Shown here piece by piece: positions 16,347 through 24,360 of a DNA stretch of 49,760 nt. Under the pieces are notes generated by a model that did not search any database, was not told the origin of the DNA, and saw only the letters and a list, made by a program, of their open reading frames with translations. The stretch's first letter is position 1, and every line of letters starts with the position of its first letter. Source of the stretch: Flavobacterium frigoritolerans (GTDB lineage: Bacteria > Bacteroidota > Bacteroidia > Flavobacteriales > Flavobacteriaceae); assembly GCF_025847275.1 (NCBI RefSeq), contig NZ_JAOZEV010000021.1, positions 1 through 49,760 of the forward strand, written 5' to 3'. Both the position numbers and the translations under genes were made by a program.

Positions 16347-16367
16347 GGGGATAGCTCCTAAATAAAA

Positions 16368-16661
16368 TTATCTTCCTTTTATGCTTAAATCACTTAATAT
16401 TTTTGCCGTCTCAGAATCAGAATTGGCTGAGAATCCAGCTACATAAACACCTTTTTTACCCGATGTAGATTTTATTCCATAAACCACGGCTTCATCGCCT
16501 GGATCGGAGTTGCCTTCGTATCGATACACATGTACGATTTCAAATTTTTCGGGATTTTTCTTAATTACATCTTCATTTAGATTAAAATCATAAGTAAATC
16601 CTTTTTCGTTTAATTGATCCAAAGCTTTGGATACAGTTGCGTAATGATACATTCTAATCAT
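16368..16661 (-). CDS. Small conserved Bacteroidota protein (often mislabelled phosphoribosylpyrophosphate synthetase)
   Basis: 97 residues. The pattern MYHYATVSKALDQLNEKGFT, YDFNLNEDVI, FEIVHVYRYEGNSDPGDEAV and VYGIKSTSGKKGVYVAGFSA recalls a family of about 100-residue proteins common in flavobacteria. Databases often carry the name phosphoribosylpyrophosphate synthetase for it, but it is far too short for that enzyme and has no PRPP-binding motif. The function is unknown. The start could be Met1 or Met4, since both are ATG. Confidence 0.7.
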   Translation of the reverse strand: MIRMYHYATVSKALDQLNEKGFTYDFNLNEDVIKKNPEKFEIVHVYRYEGNSDPGDEAVVYGIKSTSGKKGVYVAGFSANSDSETAKILSDLSIKGR

Positions 16662-16774
16662 GATAAATGAAATTTTACAGGTTAACGATTAAAGATAACT
16701 ATTTTAAAATTAAGAGGTTGTAAAAGAGTGTTAAAGTAAATTTTGTAATGCTCGAAAGTAACCTATAAAAACGC

Positions 16775-16782
16775 TAAATTTG
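16775..16782 (+). promoter_or_regulatory. Candidate -7 box of rnpB
   Basis: TAAATTTG matches TAnnTTTG and lies four bases before the 5' strand of the terminal helix of RNase P RNA (GCAGACC at 16787), which is the right distance for the transcription start. Confidence 0.65.
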
Positions 16783-16784
16783 CC

Positions 16785-17102
16785 ACGCAGACCGCCTTAT
16801 CGTCGTTTTGAGAAATCAAAAGGGAGGAAAGTCCGGACACCACAGAGAAGCATAGCGGGTAACACCCGTCGGCGTTAGAAATAGCGTTAGGACAAGTGCA
16901 GCAGAAAGTATGTACAGGTAATGCTGTAGTGAAAACAGGTAAACTCTATGCGGTGAAATATCAAGTATATCAGCATTTAAGAGCTTCTCGTTCGTTGCTG
17001 AAGGGTAGATAGCTTGAACTTATGAGTAATTGTAAGTCTAGATAAATGATAAGGTATTGTTAGTAATAACAAGAACAGAATCCGGCTTACAGGTCTGCAT
17101 TT
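16785..17102 (+). ncRNA. rnpB: RNase P RNA (bacterial class A)
   Basis: The terminal helix P1 pairs GCAGACC (16787-16793) with GGTCTGC (17092-17098). Conserved core segments are present in order: GAGGAAAGTCCGGAC near 16832, the GGGTAACACCCG stem-loop near 16857, GAAAATAGCG-like and ACAAGTGCAGCAGAAAG segments, and the 3' core ACAGAATCCGGCTTAC near 17075. The RNA is the catalytic part of RNase P and trims the 5' leader of tRNA precursors. A T-run right after P1 (17100-17106) fits termination. Confidence 0.95.
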
Positions 17103-17244
17103 TTTTTATATTTGTGAGAGTATCAAATTTATTTTCATGAAACTATCTTCACTAGTTATTTCTGAAAAACCAAAATAAGAATCAACTTCTTATTACTTAT
17201 GGGAAATAAAAAAAGGACACGTAGATTGCGGCTATTTGCTTTTT

Positions 17245-17252
17245 TAAATTTG
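17245..17252 (+). promoter_or_regulatory. Candidate -7 box upstream of the ketopantoate reductase-like gene
   Basis: TAAATTTG matches TAnnTTTG, and a TTG at 17226-17228 lies 16 bases upstream. The ATG is 53 bases further on, with a GATAGCTATCG-type palindrome inside the leader. Confidence 0.4.
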
Positions 17253-17267
17253 TGTAAATTTTTTAAT

Positions 17268-17283
17268 CCCAATAGCTATCGGG
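17268..17283. repeat. GATAGCTATCG palindrome, copy 3
   Basis: CCCAATAGCTATCGGG, an imperfect member of the family with longer GC-rich flanks, lies 21 bases before the ATG of the ketopantoate reductase-like gene. Confidence 0.55.
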
Positions 17284-17304
17284 AATGACAAAAAATATAT
17301 TGAA

Positions 17305-18237
17305 ATGAAAACAAGAATTGGAATTTTAGGATTGGGTGGAGTAGGCGGTTATTTTGGTGGCCTTTTGGCAAAAGCCTATGCCGAAAATGATACTATAGAT
17401 ATCGTTTTTATTGCTAGAGGAAAAGCGATGGAAGTTATTGCCGAATCGGGTTTGAAAATTAGTACAGATGAAGGAGAAACGACTGTTTTTCCAACTGTAG
17501 TATCTAATGATCCTGATGTAATCGGAAAACTAGATTATCTTATTTGCGCTACTAAAACCTATGATATCGAAGAAAGTCTTGATGCCATAAAAAAATGTAT
17601 TACTAAGAATACGGTTTTCCTTCCTTTGTATAATGGTGTTGATGCTTCGGAACGTATTAGTACGCTTTTTCCAGATAATGAAGTTTTACAAGGTTGTGTT
17701 TATATTGTTTCGATGATTGCCGCACCTGGAGTGATTAAAAAAATAGGTGTTTACGAAAAGTTATTTTTTGGTTCAGATAGTGCTTCTGTTTATAGAATGA
17801 AAGCATTGCAAACTATTTTCCAAAATGCTAAAATCGAAAGCTATTTGGTAGATACTATCGAAGAAACAGTTTGGGAAAAGTTCGTTTTTATTTCGTCTTT
17901 GGCTTCGGCTACTTCTTATCTGAATCAGAACATTGGTGAAATCATGGAAAATGCTTCCAGCCGAAACTTATATGTTTCGTTATTGAATGAAATCACGATG
18001 ATTGCAGCAGTTAAAGGACTAAATCTGCCTAATGATATTGTAATGCAAACGATACTGAAACTAGAAAAATCGCCTCGTGATGCAACTTCATCTATGCACC
18101 GTGATTTGTTGGCAGGAAGAAAAATCGAGCTTTCATCGCTTACTGAATTTGTAGTAAATGAAGGATTGAAATACGAAATAGAAACACCAACGTATCAGTT
18201 GATTTTGGATAAATTAGCCAAACACGAGAATAATTAA
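17305..18237 (+). CDS. Ketopantoate reductase family (2-dehydropantoate 2-reductase)
   Basis: 310 residues. The N-terminal Rossmann motif is GILGLGGVGGYFGGLLAKAY, and the LDYLICATKTYDIEESL and FLPLYNGVDASERIS segments match the PanE/ApbA family, which reduces ketopantoate with NADPH in pantothenate synthesis. The C-terminal helical domain (VWEKFVFISSLASATSYL, SSMHRDLLAGRKIELSSLT) carries the conserved Lys and Ser of the active site. The family has paralogues with other substrates, so panE itself is not certain. It converges with the response-regulator gene. Confidence 0.82.
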   Translation: MKTRIGILGLGGVGGYFGGLLAKAYAENDTIDIVFIARGKAMEVIAESGLKISTDEGETTVFPTVVSNDPDVIGKLDYLICATKTYDIEESLDAIKKCITKNTVFLPLYNGVDASERISTLFPDNEVLQGCVYIVSMIAAPGVIKKIGVYEKLFFGSDSASVYRMKALQTIFQNAKIESYLVDTIEETVWEKFVFISSLASATSYLNQNIGEIMENASSRNLYVSLLNEITMIAAVKGLNLPNDIVMQTILKLEKSPRDATSSMHRDLLAGRKIELSSLTEFVVNEGLKYEIETPTYQLILDKLAKHENN

Positions 18238-18322
18238 TACTTTATTGAATATAATTTTCTATAAAAACACTTTAAATCTTTGTTTCTATGTGCTAAAAAA
18301 AAGTTTAGTATTGTGCGATGGT

Positions 18323-19012
18323 TCAATCTATTATTTTAAATTCCAATCCGATATTGCGAATACTATCAATGCTAATTCGGGAGTCGTCTTTAAAGTATTT
18401 TCGAATTTTACTGATATAAACATCCATGCTTCTGCCTGAAAAAAAGTCATCATTTTTCCAAATTGATGATAGGATTTGTTCTCTTTTTAGCATTTGATTT
18501 TTATGTGTGTAAAAGAAATGAATAAGAGCAGCTTCTTTTTCGGTAAGTTGTTGCGTTATATTGTCTTTCTTTAAGGATAAACGTTTGGTGTCAAATAAAT
18601 AAGTGCCAATCTGTAAATCGTTTGTTTGGGCAAAAAGCAGGTTTTTTTGTTGGCTTCTTTTCAATATGTTATTCAGTCGTAAGATAAGTTCTTCGGCTTC
18701 AAAAGGTTTTACGATATAATCGTCTGCACCAAGTTTTAACCCGATGATTTTGTCTTCTTTAAGCTTTCTGGCTGTTAGAAAAATAAATGGTATTTCGGGA
18801 TTAATTTTAATGATTTTTTCAGCAAGAGTAAATCCGTCAATAATAGGCATCATAACATCAAATACACAGATATCAAATGTTATAGTTTGAAATATAGCTA
18901 AAGCTTCCTGACCATTTTCTGCCCAAGTAACTTCATAATCATATAATTCCAGGTATTGTTTGAGCACATTTGCAAAATCAGAATCATCCTCTGCTAAAAG
19001 TATTTTTTTCAT
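18323..19012 (-). CDS. OmpR-type response regulator (RprY-like)
   Basis: 229 residues. The receiver domain has the acidic pair D9-D10, phosphoacceptor D52 in CVFDVMMPIIDG, the conserved Thr in FIFLTARK and the Lys in DDYIVKPFEAEEL. The C-terminal winged helix reads LTEKEAALIHFFYTHKNQML, then GRSMDVYISKIRKYF. It lies 117 bases downstream of the histidine kinase on the same strand, so the two form one system. The gap between them contains a long-looped inverted repeat that may change the relative expression of the two genes. Confidence 0.93.
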   Translation of the reverse strand: MKKILLAEDDSDFANVLKQYLELYDYEVTWAENGQEALAIFQTITFDICVFDVMMPIIDGFTLAEKIIKINPEIPFIFLTARKLKEDKIIGLKLGADDYIVKPFEAEELILRLNNILKRSQQKNLLFAQTNDLQIGTYLFDTKRLSLKKDNITQQLTEKEAALIHFFYTHKNQMLKREQILSSIWKNDDFFSGRSMDVYISKIRKYFKDDSRISIDSIRNIGLEFKIID

Positions 19013-19065
19013 TTTTGATTATAAATTTATTTTGTAGCTAAGTACTAAGTAATCACAAAGAACAC

Positions 19066-19131
19066 AAAGCTTAGTGAACTTTGCCTTAAATTTTTGCGTT
19101 CTTTGCGGTTAAATTTTAGACACTAAGCTTT
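19066..19131. repeat. Inverted repeat between kinase and regulator genes
   Basis: AAAGCTTAGTG at 19066-19076 is the exact reverse complement of CACTAAGCTTT at 19121-19131, with a 44-base loop containing GCGTTCTTTGCGGTTAAATT, a fragment also present near 27830. The right arm runs into the stop codon of the kinase gene. Confidence 0.7.
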
Positions 19132-20491
19132 AACTCAACGGAATATTAATTTTAAACCTAGCTCCTTTTCCTAAATCGCTTATTACAGCAATTGATCCTT
19201 GATGCGCTTTTATAATTTGGTTTACATAATAAAGTCCCAATCCTAATCCTTTTGTATTGTGTAGATTGCCTTGTTCTACTCGGTAAAATTTATCAAATAG
19301 TAACAAATGTTTGTTTTTAGAAATCCCAATTCCGTTATCCTGAATGTTTAAGCCGAATTGGTTTTTATCTAATGTTGTTTTAATAGTAATTGTATTCGAG
19401 CCATATTTTACTGCATTTTCGAGTACATTTAATAGGGCTGTTGTTAAATGAAATTTATCTAATATCAATACCGTATCGTTTGTAGTAAAAAAAGTTTCAA
19501 CGGTAACATTTGGATACGCAATTCTAAAATCTTCTATAATTGCATTAAGGAAGGGCTCAGTAATGATCTTTTCTTTTTGCATTTCCATTTCATTCTCATC
19601 TAAGGAGTTTGCCAGAACTTGGTCTATTAAACTCTGTAAACGGTTGTTTTGGCGAGAAATCGTATTAAGAATGGAATTGAAATGAATTTCGTTGTCACGA
19701 ATGTCTTTTCGCTCCAGTATTTTGGTCGAAATAGCCAAAGTAGTTAGCGGAGTTTTGAGTTCATGCGTTATATTATTGATAAAATCGGTTTTAATATCGC
19801 TTACTTTTTTCTGCTTGATTAATGCTTTTATGGCAATTACAAAAAGTGTTATTAAGGTTAAAATTGATATCAAAGAAAGAAACAAAATCATGCTCATTCT
19901 TTTTAATATAATCATTTCCCAATCGATAACCGAAACATACATAGAATCTTCGGTTAGCAGATTATAATCTTTCATTTGCGCCGTTACACTTGCCGTACTT
20001 GCATAATTCCGAACTAAAAAAGCATTGTCTAGCGAAGCCAGATTACCGTATAATTTGTTTTTTATAAATGGCTTTTCAGAGAAAATAGTATCCGCTTTTT
20101 GAGAATTATTATAAATGATAAACTTGTTAAGTACAATGGCAAAATCAATCGAAAAATTTGGAATTTCTCTTTCAAACTTCAGTTGCAATTTTTGGGTTAG
20201 TTCATTACGAAACTCGTTTTGAAGCAAAGCGGTTTTAATATCTGATTTTGTTTTCTTGTCATGAATGTAATTCTCTGCTAATTGCTTGTAGAGAAGTTCT
20301 TTTTTGTTGACAATAGTTGAATCGATATCACTATAATCATTTGTAATAGTAGCAATTTCATTCTTTATTTCTGAATGAAATTGTGCCACTTTATAATCGT
20401 AGGTTGTTTTTACTAAATAGCATTGTACAACAGATAAAACCACGAGGGCGATAGCCGAAAAAAAGATTAATAAATTGATTCTGTGTTTCAT
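19130..20491 (-). CDS. Sensor histidine kinase (RprX-like)
   Basis: 453 residues. Transmembrane helices at about 6-27 and 199-224 enclose a periplasmic sensor region of about 170 residues. The dimerisation/phosphoacceptor helix has ITHELKTPLTTLA with His243, followed by the N box (ALLNVLENAVKYG), G1 box (DNGIGISKN), F box (LFDKFYRVE) and G2 box (TKGLGLGLYYVNQI). It is a membrane kinase for the regulator encoded just downstream. The stimulus is unknown. A secreted hydrolase and outer-membrane barrel gene pair is transcribed divergently from the same 137-base gap. Confidence 0.93.
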   Translation of the reverse strand: MKHRINLLIFFSAIALVVLSVVQCYLVKTTYDYKVAQFHSEIKNEIATITNDYSDIDSTIVNKKELLYKQLAENYIHDKKTKSDIKTALLQNEFRNELTQKLQLKFEREIPNFSIDFAIVLNKFIIYNNSQKADTIFSEKPFIKNKLYGNLASLDNAFLVRNYASTASVTAQMKDYNLLTEDSMYVSVIDWEMIILKRMSMILFLSLISILTLITLFVIAIKALIKQKKVSDIKTDFINNITHELKTPLTTLAISTKILERKDIRDNEIHFNSILNTISRQNNRLQSLIDQVLANSLDENEMEMQKEKIITEPFLNAIIEDFRIAYPNVTVETFFTTNDTVLILDKFHLTTALLNVLENAVKYGSNTITIKTTLDKNQFGLNIQDNGIGISKNKHLLLFDKFYRVEQGNLHNTKGLGLGLYYVNQIIKAHQGSIAVISDLGKGARFKINIPLS

Positions 20492-20510
20492 ATTATCAAA
20501 AAATACATTT

Positions 20511-20518
20511 CAAAAATA
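20511..20518 (-). promoter_or_regulatory. Candidate -7 box of the histidine kinase gene
   Basis: The minus strand reads TATTTTTG, a match to TAnnTTTG, ending 19 bases before the ATG at 20491. Confidence 0.45.
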
Positions 20519-20628
20519 AGTCTTTTATCTTTTAATTTTTGAATTAACTCTCGATTAACCTACGATTAACTTACGATAGTATTTTTTAGAAGCATTTTTG
20601 TAATCGAATATATAGAAAAATACTAATT

Positions 20629-21585
20629 ATGAGAAAACGATTATCAATGCTGATTCTATTTGGAATTACATTTTGTTATGGGCAAAAAATGGAAAAAGTA
20701 ACGGTTGATTATTTAGATACCAATGATATATACGTCAATGATGATGACTCTCAGTCATTGCATTATTACAAAATGGTTCCAAAAACGGACATTATAGGGG
20801 CTTTGGTAATCTTACCTTCAGGAGGAGAAACTACAGAAGATTTATTAAAGCAAATAACACTACATGAGTTGGCTGTTAAGAAAGGAATGGTAGTAATTAT
20901 TCCTTCAATAAATTGGGGAACGGATAGTAGAGAAGCTGAGTTTTCTTTTTTAGACAAGATTTTTAAGGAAATTGTACTAAAGCACCATGTTTCTAAGGAT
21001 AATTTTATTTTAGGAGGTTTATCGAATGGTGGTATTATTTCTTTGACTTATGCAGAAAATGCCATTAAAAATCCAAACAAATTATTTTTAATTCCTAAAG
21101 GAATATTCTCTTTAGATGCTCCACTGGATCAAGCTCGTTTTTATAAATATTGCGAAAGAGAAATTGAAAGAAATTTTTCTGAAGCTGGAGCAAATGAGGC
21201 AAAATGGATAAAGAGTAATTGGGATAGTTTGTATGGCGGTTCACCAGATCAATTCCCAGAAAAATATATTGATGCTTCTATTTTTTCTTATGGTGTAAAA
21301 GATGGAGGAAATGCAAAATACTTAAAAAATATGCCTATTCGTATGTATACAGATCTAGATGTTAACTGGTTAATTAATGAACGTCACCGCGATTTGTATG
21401 ATTGGAACGGAATTGACATTGTTGCCATGATAAATCAATTGAAAGTTATGGGGAATAACGATGCAACTGTAATTATAAGTCAAGGAAAAGGCGTGAAATT
21501 AAACGGTAGTAAAAATCCGCATTCTTGGTCGATAATGGATACAGAAGATTGTTTGAATTGGATTCTTAATTTACTTAAAAGATGA
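20629..21585 (+). CDS. Secreted alpha/beta-hydrolase-like protein
   Basis: 318 residues with a signal peptide (MRKRLSMLILFGITFCYG, cleavage about residue 18). The fold is suggested by a central strand (IIGALVILPSGGET), a second strand (VVIIPSINWG) and a nucleophile elbow GLSNGG near residue 128, in which Ser would be catalytic. A late HSW motif (NPHSW near residue 299) could supply the catalytic histidine, and an acidic residue in DLDVNW could complete the triad. The substrate is unknown. The stop overlaps the next ATG by four bases, so it is probably co-translated with the outer-membrane barrel gene. Confidence 0.72.
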   Translation: MRKRLSMLILFGITFCYGQKMEKVTVDYLDTNDIYVNDDDSQSLHYYKMVPKTDIIGALVILPSGGETTEDLLKQITLHELAVKKGMVVIIPSINWGTDSREAEFSFLDKIFKEIVLKHHVSKDNFILGGLSNGGIISLTYAENAIKNPNKLFLIPKGIFSLDAPLDQARFYKYCEREIERNFSEAGANEAKWIKSNWDSLYGGSPDQFPEKYIDASIFSYGVKDGGNAKYLKNMPIRMYTDLDVNWLINERHRDLYDWNGIDIVAMINQLKVMGNNDATVIISQGKGVKLNGSKNPHSWSIMDTEDCLNWILNLLKR

Positions 21586-23678
21586 TTAAAATAATAATAA
21601 TTGTAATTTGTCTTCTTGTTTCAGCATTTGGATATGCACAAAACGATACCCCAAAAGATAGTATTTCGAATAAATTAGAAGAAGTTGTTATTGATGCCAA
21701 GGTAAAAACAATCACCAATAAGAACGGAAATTTTAAAATTGATGTTGCCAATTCTATTTATAGCTCGATTCCTAATACGCTGGATTTATTATCTAAACTG
21801 CCAAAAATTATTATAAGTCCCGATAAAGAAAAGATTTCGATTATTGGTAAAGGAACTCCTCTTATTTATATTGATAATCAAAAGGTAGGAATAAATGATT
21901 TGAATGCCCTAGCTGTTGATGATATAAAGAATATTGAAATTATTCAGAATCCATCTGCCAAATACGAAGCCGAAGGAAGAGCAGTAGTTTTAATTACAAG
22001 AAAGTTTAGCAAGAAAGAAGGCTTTAAGGCCATTTTATCAGAAACAGCTTCCTTTAAGAAAGACTATAATAATTATCTCGGATTTAATTCTAGTTTTAAG
22101 AAAAATAAGCTAGAATGGAAGCTTAATTTCAATTACAATAAGTTAAATCCTTGGGAAAATCACAGTATCGATTACAAGATTACTAATGCTAATATTATTT
22201 CGAATTATGACGTCGAAGCGTACACAAAACGCAAACAATATGTTTTTGGAGGCGGTTTGTTTTATAAAATAAATGAGGATGACTATTTTTCTTTTAATAT
22301 AAACAGCAAGTTGCAAAAAGATACTTTTGATATTAATACAAGTACTTATAATAAAAAAGATAATGACGAAAATAACGTTTTAACCTTTAGTGCTAATGAT
22401 AGTAATAAGGATTTTGTAAATGCATTTTTAAATTATTCTAAGAAAATAAAGGCTATCGATACGCAGGTTTTTACTGGTTTGCAATATTCGAATTTAGATC
22501 AGGGATTATGGAGTGAAGTCGAAAATAATTTTAATGATACGGAGTTTGGCTTAACACAAATTCGAGATCAAAAATTTAAAGTAGGAGTTTTTTTAGGAAG
22601 AATCGACATTGAGAAAAAGTTTAAAAATGAAATAAAGTTTGAAGTCGGAGGATTGTATTCTTCTGCTAATTCAAAATCGGATTTTGATATATTTTACAAT
22701 GAAACAAATGAAAATGTATTAAGTCATTATGATTTTAAAGAACAAAGGTCAGCGGGATATAGCCAGTTATCAGGTAAGATTAAGAAAGTTGATTTTTCAG
22801 TTGGAGTGAGGGTAGAGAATACTAATGTAAACGGAAGATTCAAAACAGATTTAACACCTTTGATTGATAAAAATTACACCAATTTTTTTCCAAAAGTAGA
22901 ATTTATATTCCCGATAGATAGTACAAAAAGTATTAGCTTAAATTACTCCAAAAGCATTTCGAGACCCAATTATTCGTCCTTAAGTCAAGGAACAACTTAT
23001 ATCAATCCTTATTTTTTATATGCACGAAATATCAATTTAGATCCAACAATCGTAAATGAAGTTTCTTCGGTTTTTCAGTATCATGATAAATCGGTTAAGT
23101 TGAGTTATTATCAAAATTCGAATCCTGTTTATAATAGTTTTACATATGATGAGGAGCAAAATATAATGACTTTTAAAGATGTAAATTTCGATAGAGAATT
23201 AGGGTTTGCTGCCGACTTTACATTGCCTTTTAGTTATAGATTTTGGACAACTACAAATTCATTAGTTTTCATTTTAGAAAAAATAGAAGATGATTCTGCT
23301 TTATTTCTAGCTTCAAAACCGTATTTGTATTATTATTCAAATAACGAATTCAAACTTCCAAAGGGATATACTTTTTCTATAACTGGCTGGGGATTAACGA
23401 AACAAAAGAAAGGTGTTTTTGAGCGAAACGAAAGATTTGTTGTAGATATGGCACTCTCTAAGACTTTTTTCAAAAATTGGAATTGTACCTTGAGTTGTAA
23501 TAACGTTTTTAATCGTAATATGGAGAATGAAGAATTTGTTATTAATAATGTAAGCTCAAAAGCAAGATATCTAGTAGATTCACATGAGATTTCTATTGCC
23601 GTGAAATATTCTTTTGGTAAAATGAAAGATTCACAGTTTAAAGAAAAAAATGTAGATGATTCGAATCGAATTCGATAA
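21582..23678 (+). CDS. TonB-receptor-like outer-membrane beta-barrel protein
   Basis: 698 residues with a signal peptide (IIIIVICLLVSAFGYAQ). Residues of about 30-150 form a plug-like domain (KLEEVVIDAKVKTITNKNGN, TLDLLSKLPKIIISPDKE, DDIKNIEIIQNPSAKYEAEG) and the rest is barrel strands with alternating polar and hydrophobic residues ending AVKYSFGK. This is the OMP_b-brl_3 type of outer-membrane protein; the N-terminal carboxypeptidase-like repeat often seen in that family is missing. It overlaps the hydrolase gene (ATGA) and faces the kinase gene. Role in import or export is inferred; the ligand is unknown. Confidence 0.85.
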   Translation: MIKIIIIVICLLVSAFGYAQNDTPKDSISNKLEEVVIDAKVKTITNKNGNFKIDVANSIYSSIPNTLDLLSKLPKIIISPDKEKISIIGKGTPLIYIDNQKVGINDLNALAVDDIKNIEIIQNPSAKYEAEGRAVVLITRKFSKKEGFKAILSETASFKKDYNNYLGFNSSFKKNKLEWKLNFNYNKLNPWENHSIDYKITNANIISNYDVEAYTKRKQYVFGGGLFYKINEDDYFSFNINSKLQKDTFDINTSTYNKKDNDENNVLTFSANDSNKDFVNAFLNYSKKIKAIDTQVFTGLQYSNLDQGLWSEVENNFNDTEFGLTQIRDQKFKVGVFLGRIDIEKKFKNEIKFEVGGLYSSANSKSDFDIFYNETNENVLSHYDFKEQRSAGYSQLSGKIKKVDFSVGVRVENTNVNGRFKTDLTPLIDKNYTNFFPKVEFIFPIDSTKSISLNYSKSISRPNYSSLSQGTTYINPYFLYARNINLDPTIVNEVSSVFQYHDKSVKLSYYQNSNPVYNSFTYDEEQNIMTFKDVNFDRELGFAADFTLPFSYRFWTTTNSLVFILEKIEDDSALFLASKPYLYYYSNNEFKLPKGYTFSITGWGLTKQKKGVFERNERFVVDMALSKTFFKNWNCTLSCNNVFNRNMENEEFVINNVSSKARYLVDSHEISIAVKYSFGKMKDSQFKEKNVDDSNRIR

Positions 23679-23707
23679 TATTTGTTTAGATATGAGTTTC
23701 TAAAAAT

Positions 23708-23735
23708 AAGCCCCCTTGATTATACAAGGGGGCTT
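23708..23735. terminator. Bidirectional terminator
   Basis: AAGCCCCCTTG at 23708-23718 pairs perfectly with CAAGGGGGCTT at 23725-23735. T-rich sequence lies on both sides, so it can end the barrel gene (+) and the RsmD gene (-), which converge here. Confidence 0.85.
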
Positions 23736-23757
23736 TATATTGTGAATTAGATTTTAA

Positions 23758-24360
23758 TTATCCTTCGTCGTCTTCAGTGTTTTTTGTAGATGATTCGTTG
23801 TTTATCTCTTCTTCTTCAGATGAATCAAATTCGAAGAAACTAAAAAATGAACCACCATAACTTTTCTTGAATGAGAAATTACTCAAATGATCCAGTTTAG
23901 TGTATTTAGAATGTTCGATAATCATCATTCCATCTTCTTGTAAAAGGTCTCTTTCGAAAACCAGCATGACAATTTTTTCAAATGTAGCTTGATCCATCGC
24001 ATAGGGAGGATCTGCAAAAATAATATCGTAAGAAGTTTTACTGCTTTCTAAAAATTTAAAAACATCACTTTTTGTAGCAGCAATATTAAAGTCATACTCT
24101 GCAGCAATTTGTTTGATGAATTTTACACAACCAAAATCACCATCTACAGATGTAATTGGAGTGCATCCGCGAGAAGCAAATTCATAGCTTATGTTTCCCG
24201 TTCCTGCGAATAAATCTAATATCTTTAAACCTTCAAAACTAAAATGGTTGTTCAAAACATTAAATAATGCTTCTTTAGACATGTCAGTTGTAGGTCTTAC
24301 TGGAAGGTTTTTTGGTGGAAAAATACGTCTTCCTTTGTGTTTTCCTGAAATGATTCTCAT
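23758..24360 (-). CDS. rsmD: 16S rRNA m2G966 methyltransferase, RsmD family
   Basis: 200 residues of an S-adenosylmethionine-dependent methyltransferase. It starts RIISGKHKGRRIFPP and has RPTTDMSKEALFNVL, the SAM-binding ILDLFAGTGNISYE loop and the catalytic DPPY motif (IIFADPPYAM). RsmD methylates guanine 966 of 16S rRNA. The final 25 residues are an acidic tail (Ser/Glu/Asp-rich) absent from the E. coli enzyme. Its start overlaps the DUF3822 gene by four bases, a pairing usual in flavobacteria. Confidence 0.92.
   Translation of the reverse strand: MRIISGKHKGRRIFPPKNLPVRPTTDMSKEALFNVLNNHFSFEGLKILDLFAGTGNISYEFASRGCTPITSVDGDFGCVKFIKQIAAEYDFNIAATKSDVFKFLESSKTSYDIIFADPPYAMDQATFEKIVMLVFERDLLQEDGMMIIEHSKYTKLDHLSNFSFKKSYGGSFFSFFEFDSSEEEEINNESSTKNTEDDEG

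Larger units (their letters stand above)
15875..16367. other. Intergenic gap containing decayed coding sequence
   Basis: The gap holds the decayed frame described at 15985-16260, a strong 12-bp hairpin at 16285-16314 and a CGATAGCTATCG palindrome at 16335-16346. No intact gene was seen. Confidence 0.55.

Noticed and set aside
16368..16661. Phosphoribosylpyrophosphate synthetase
   Set aside because: The name is a carried-over database label; at 97 residues without a PRPP-binding motif it cannot be that enzyme.
18245..18439. 64-codon plus-strand frame
   Set aside because: It overlaps the 3' end of the response-regulator gene antisense and has no protein-like features.
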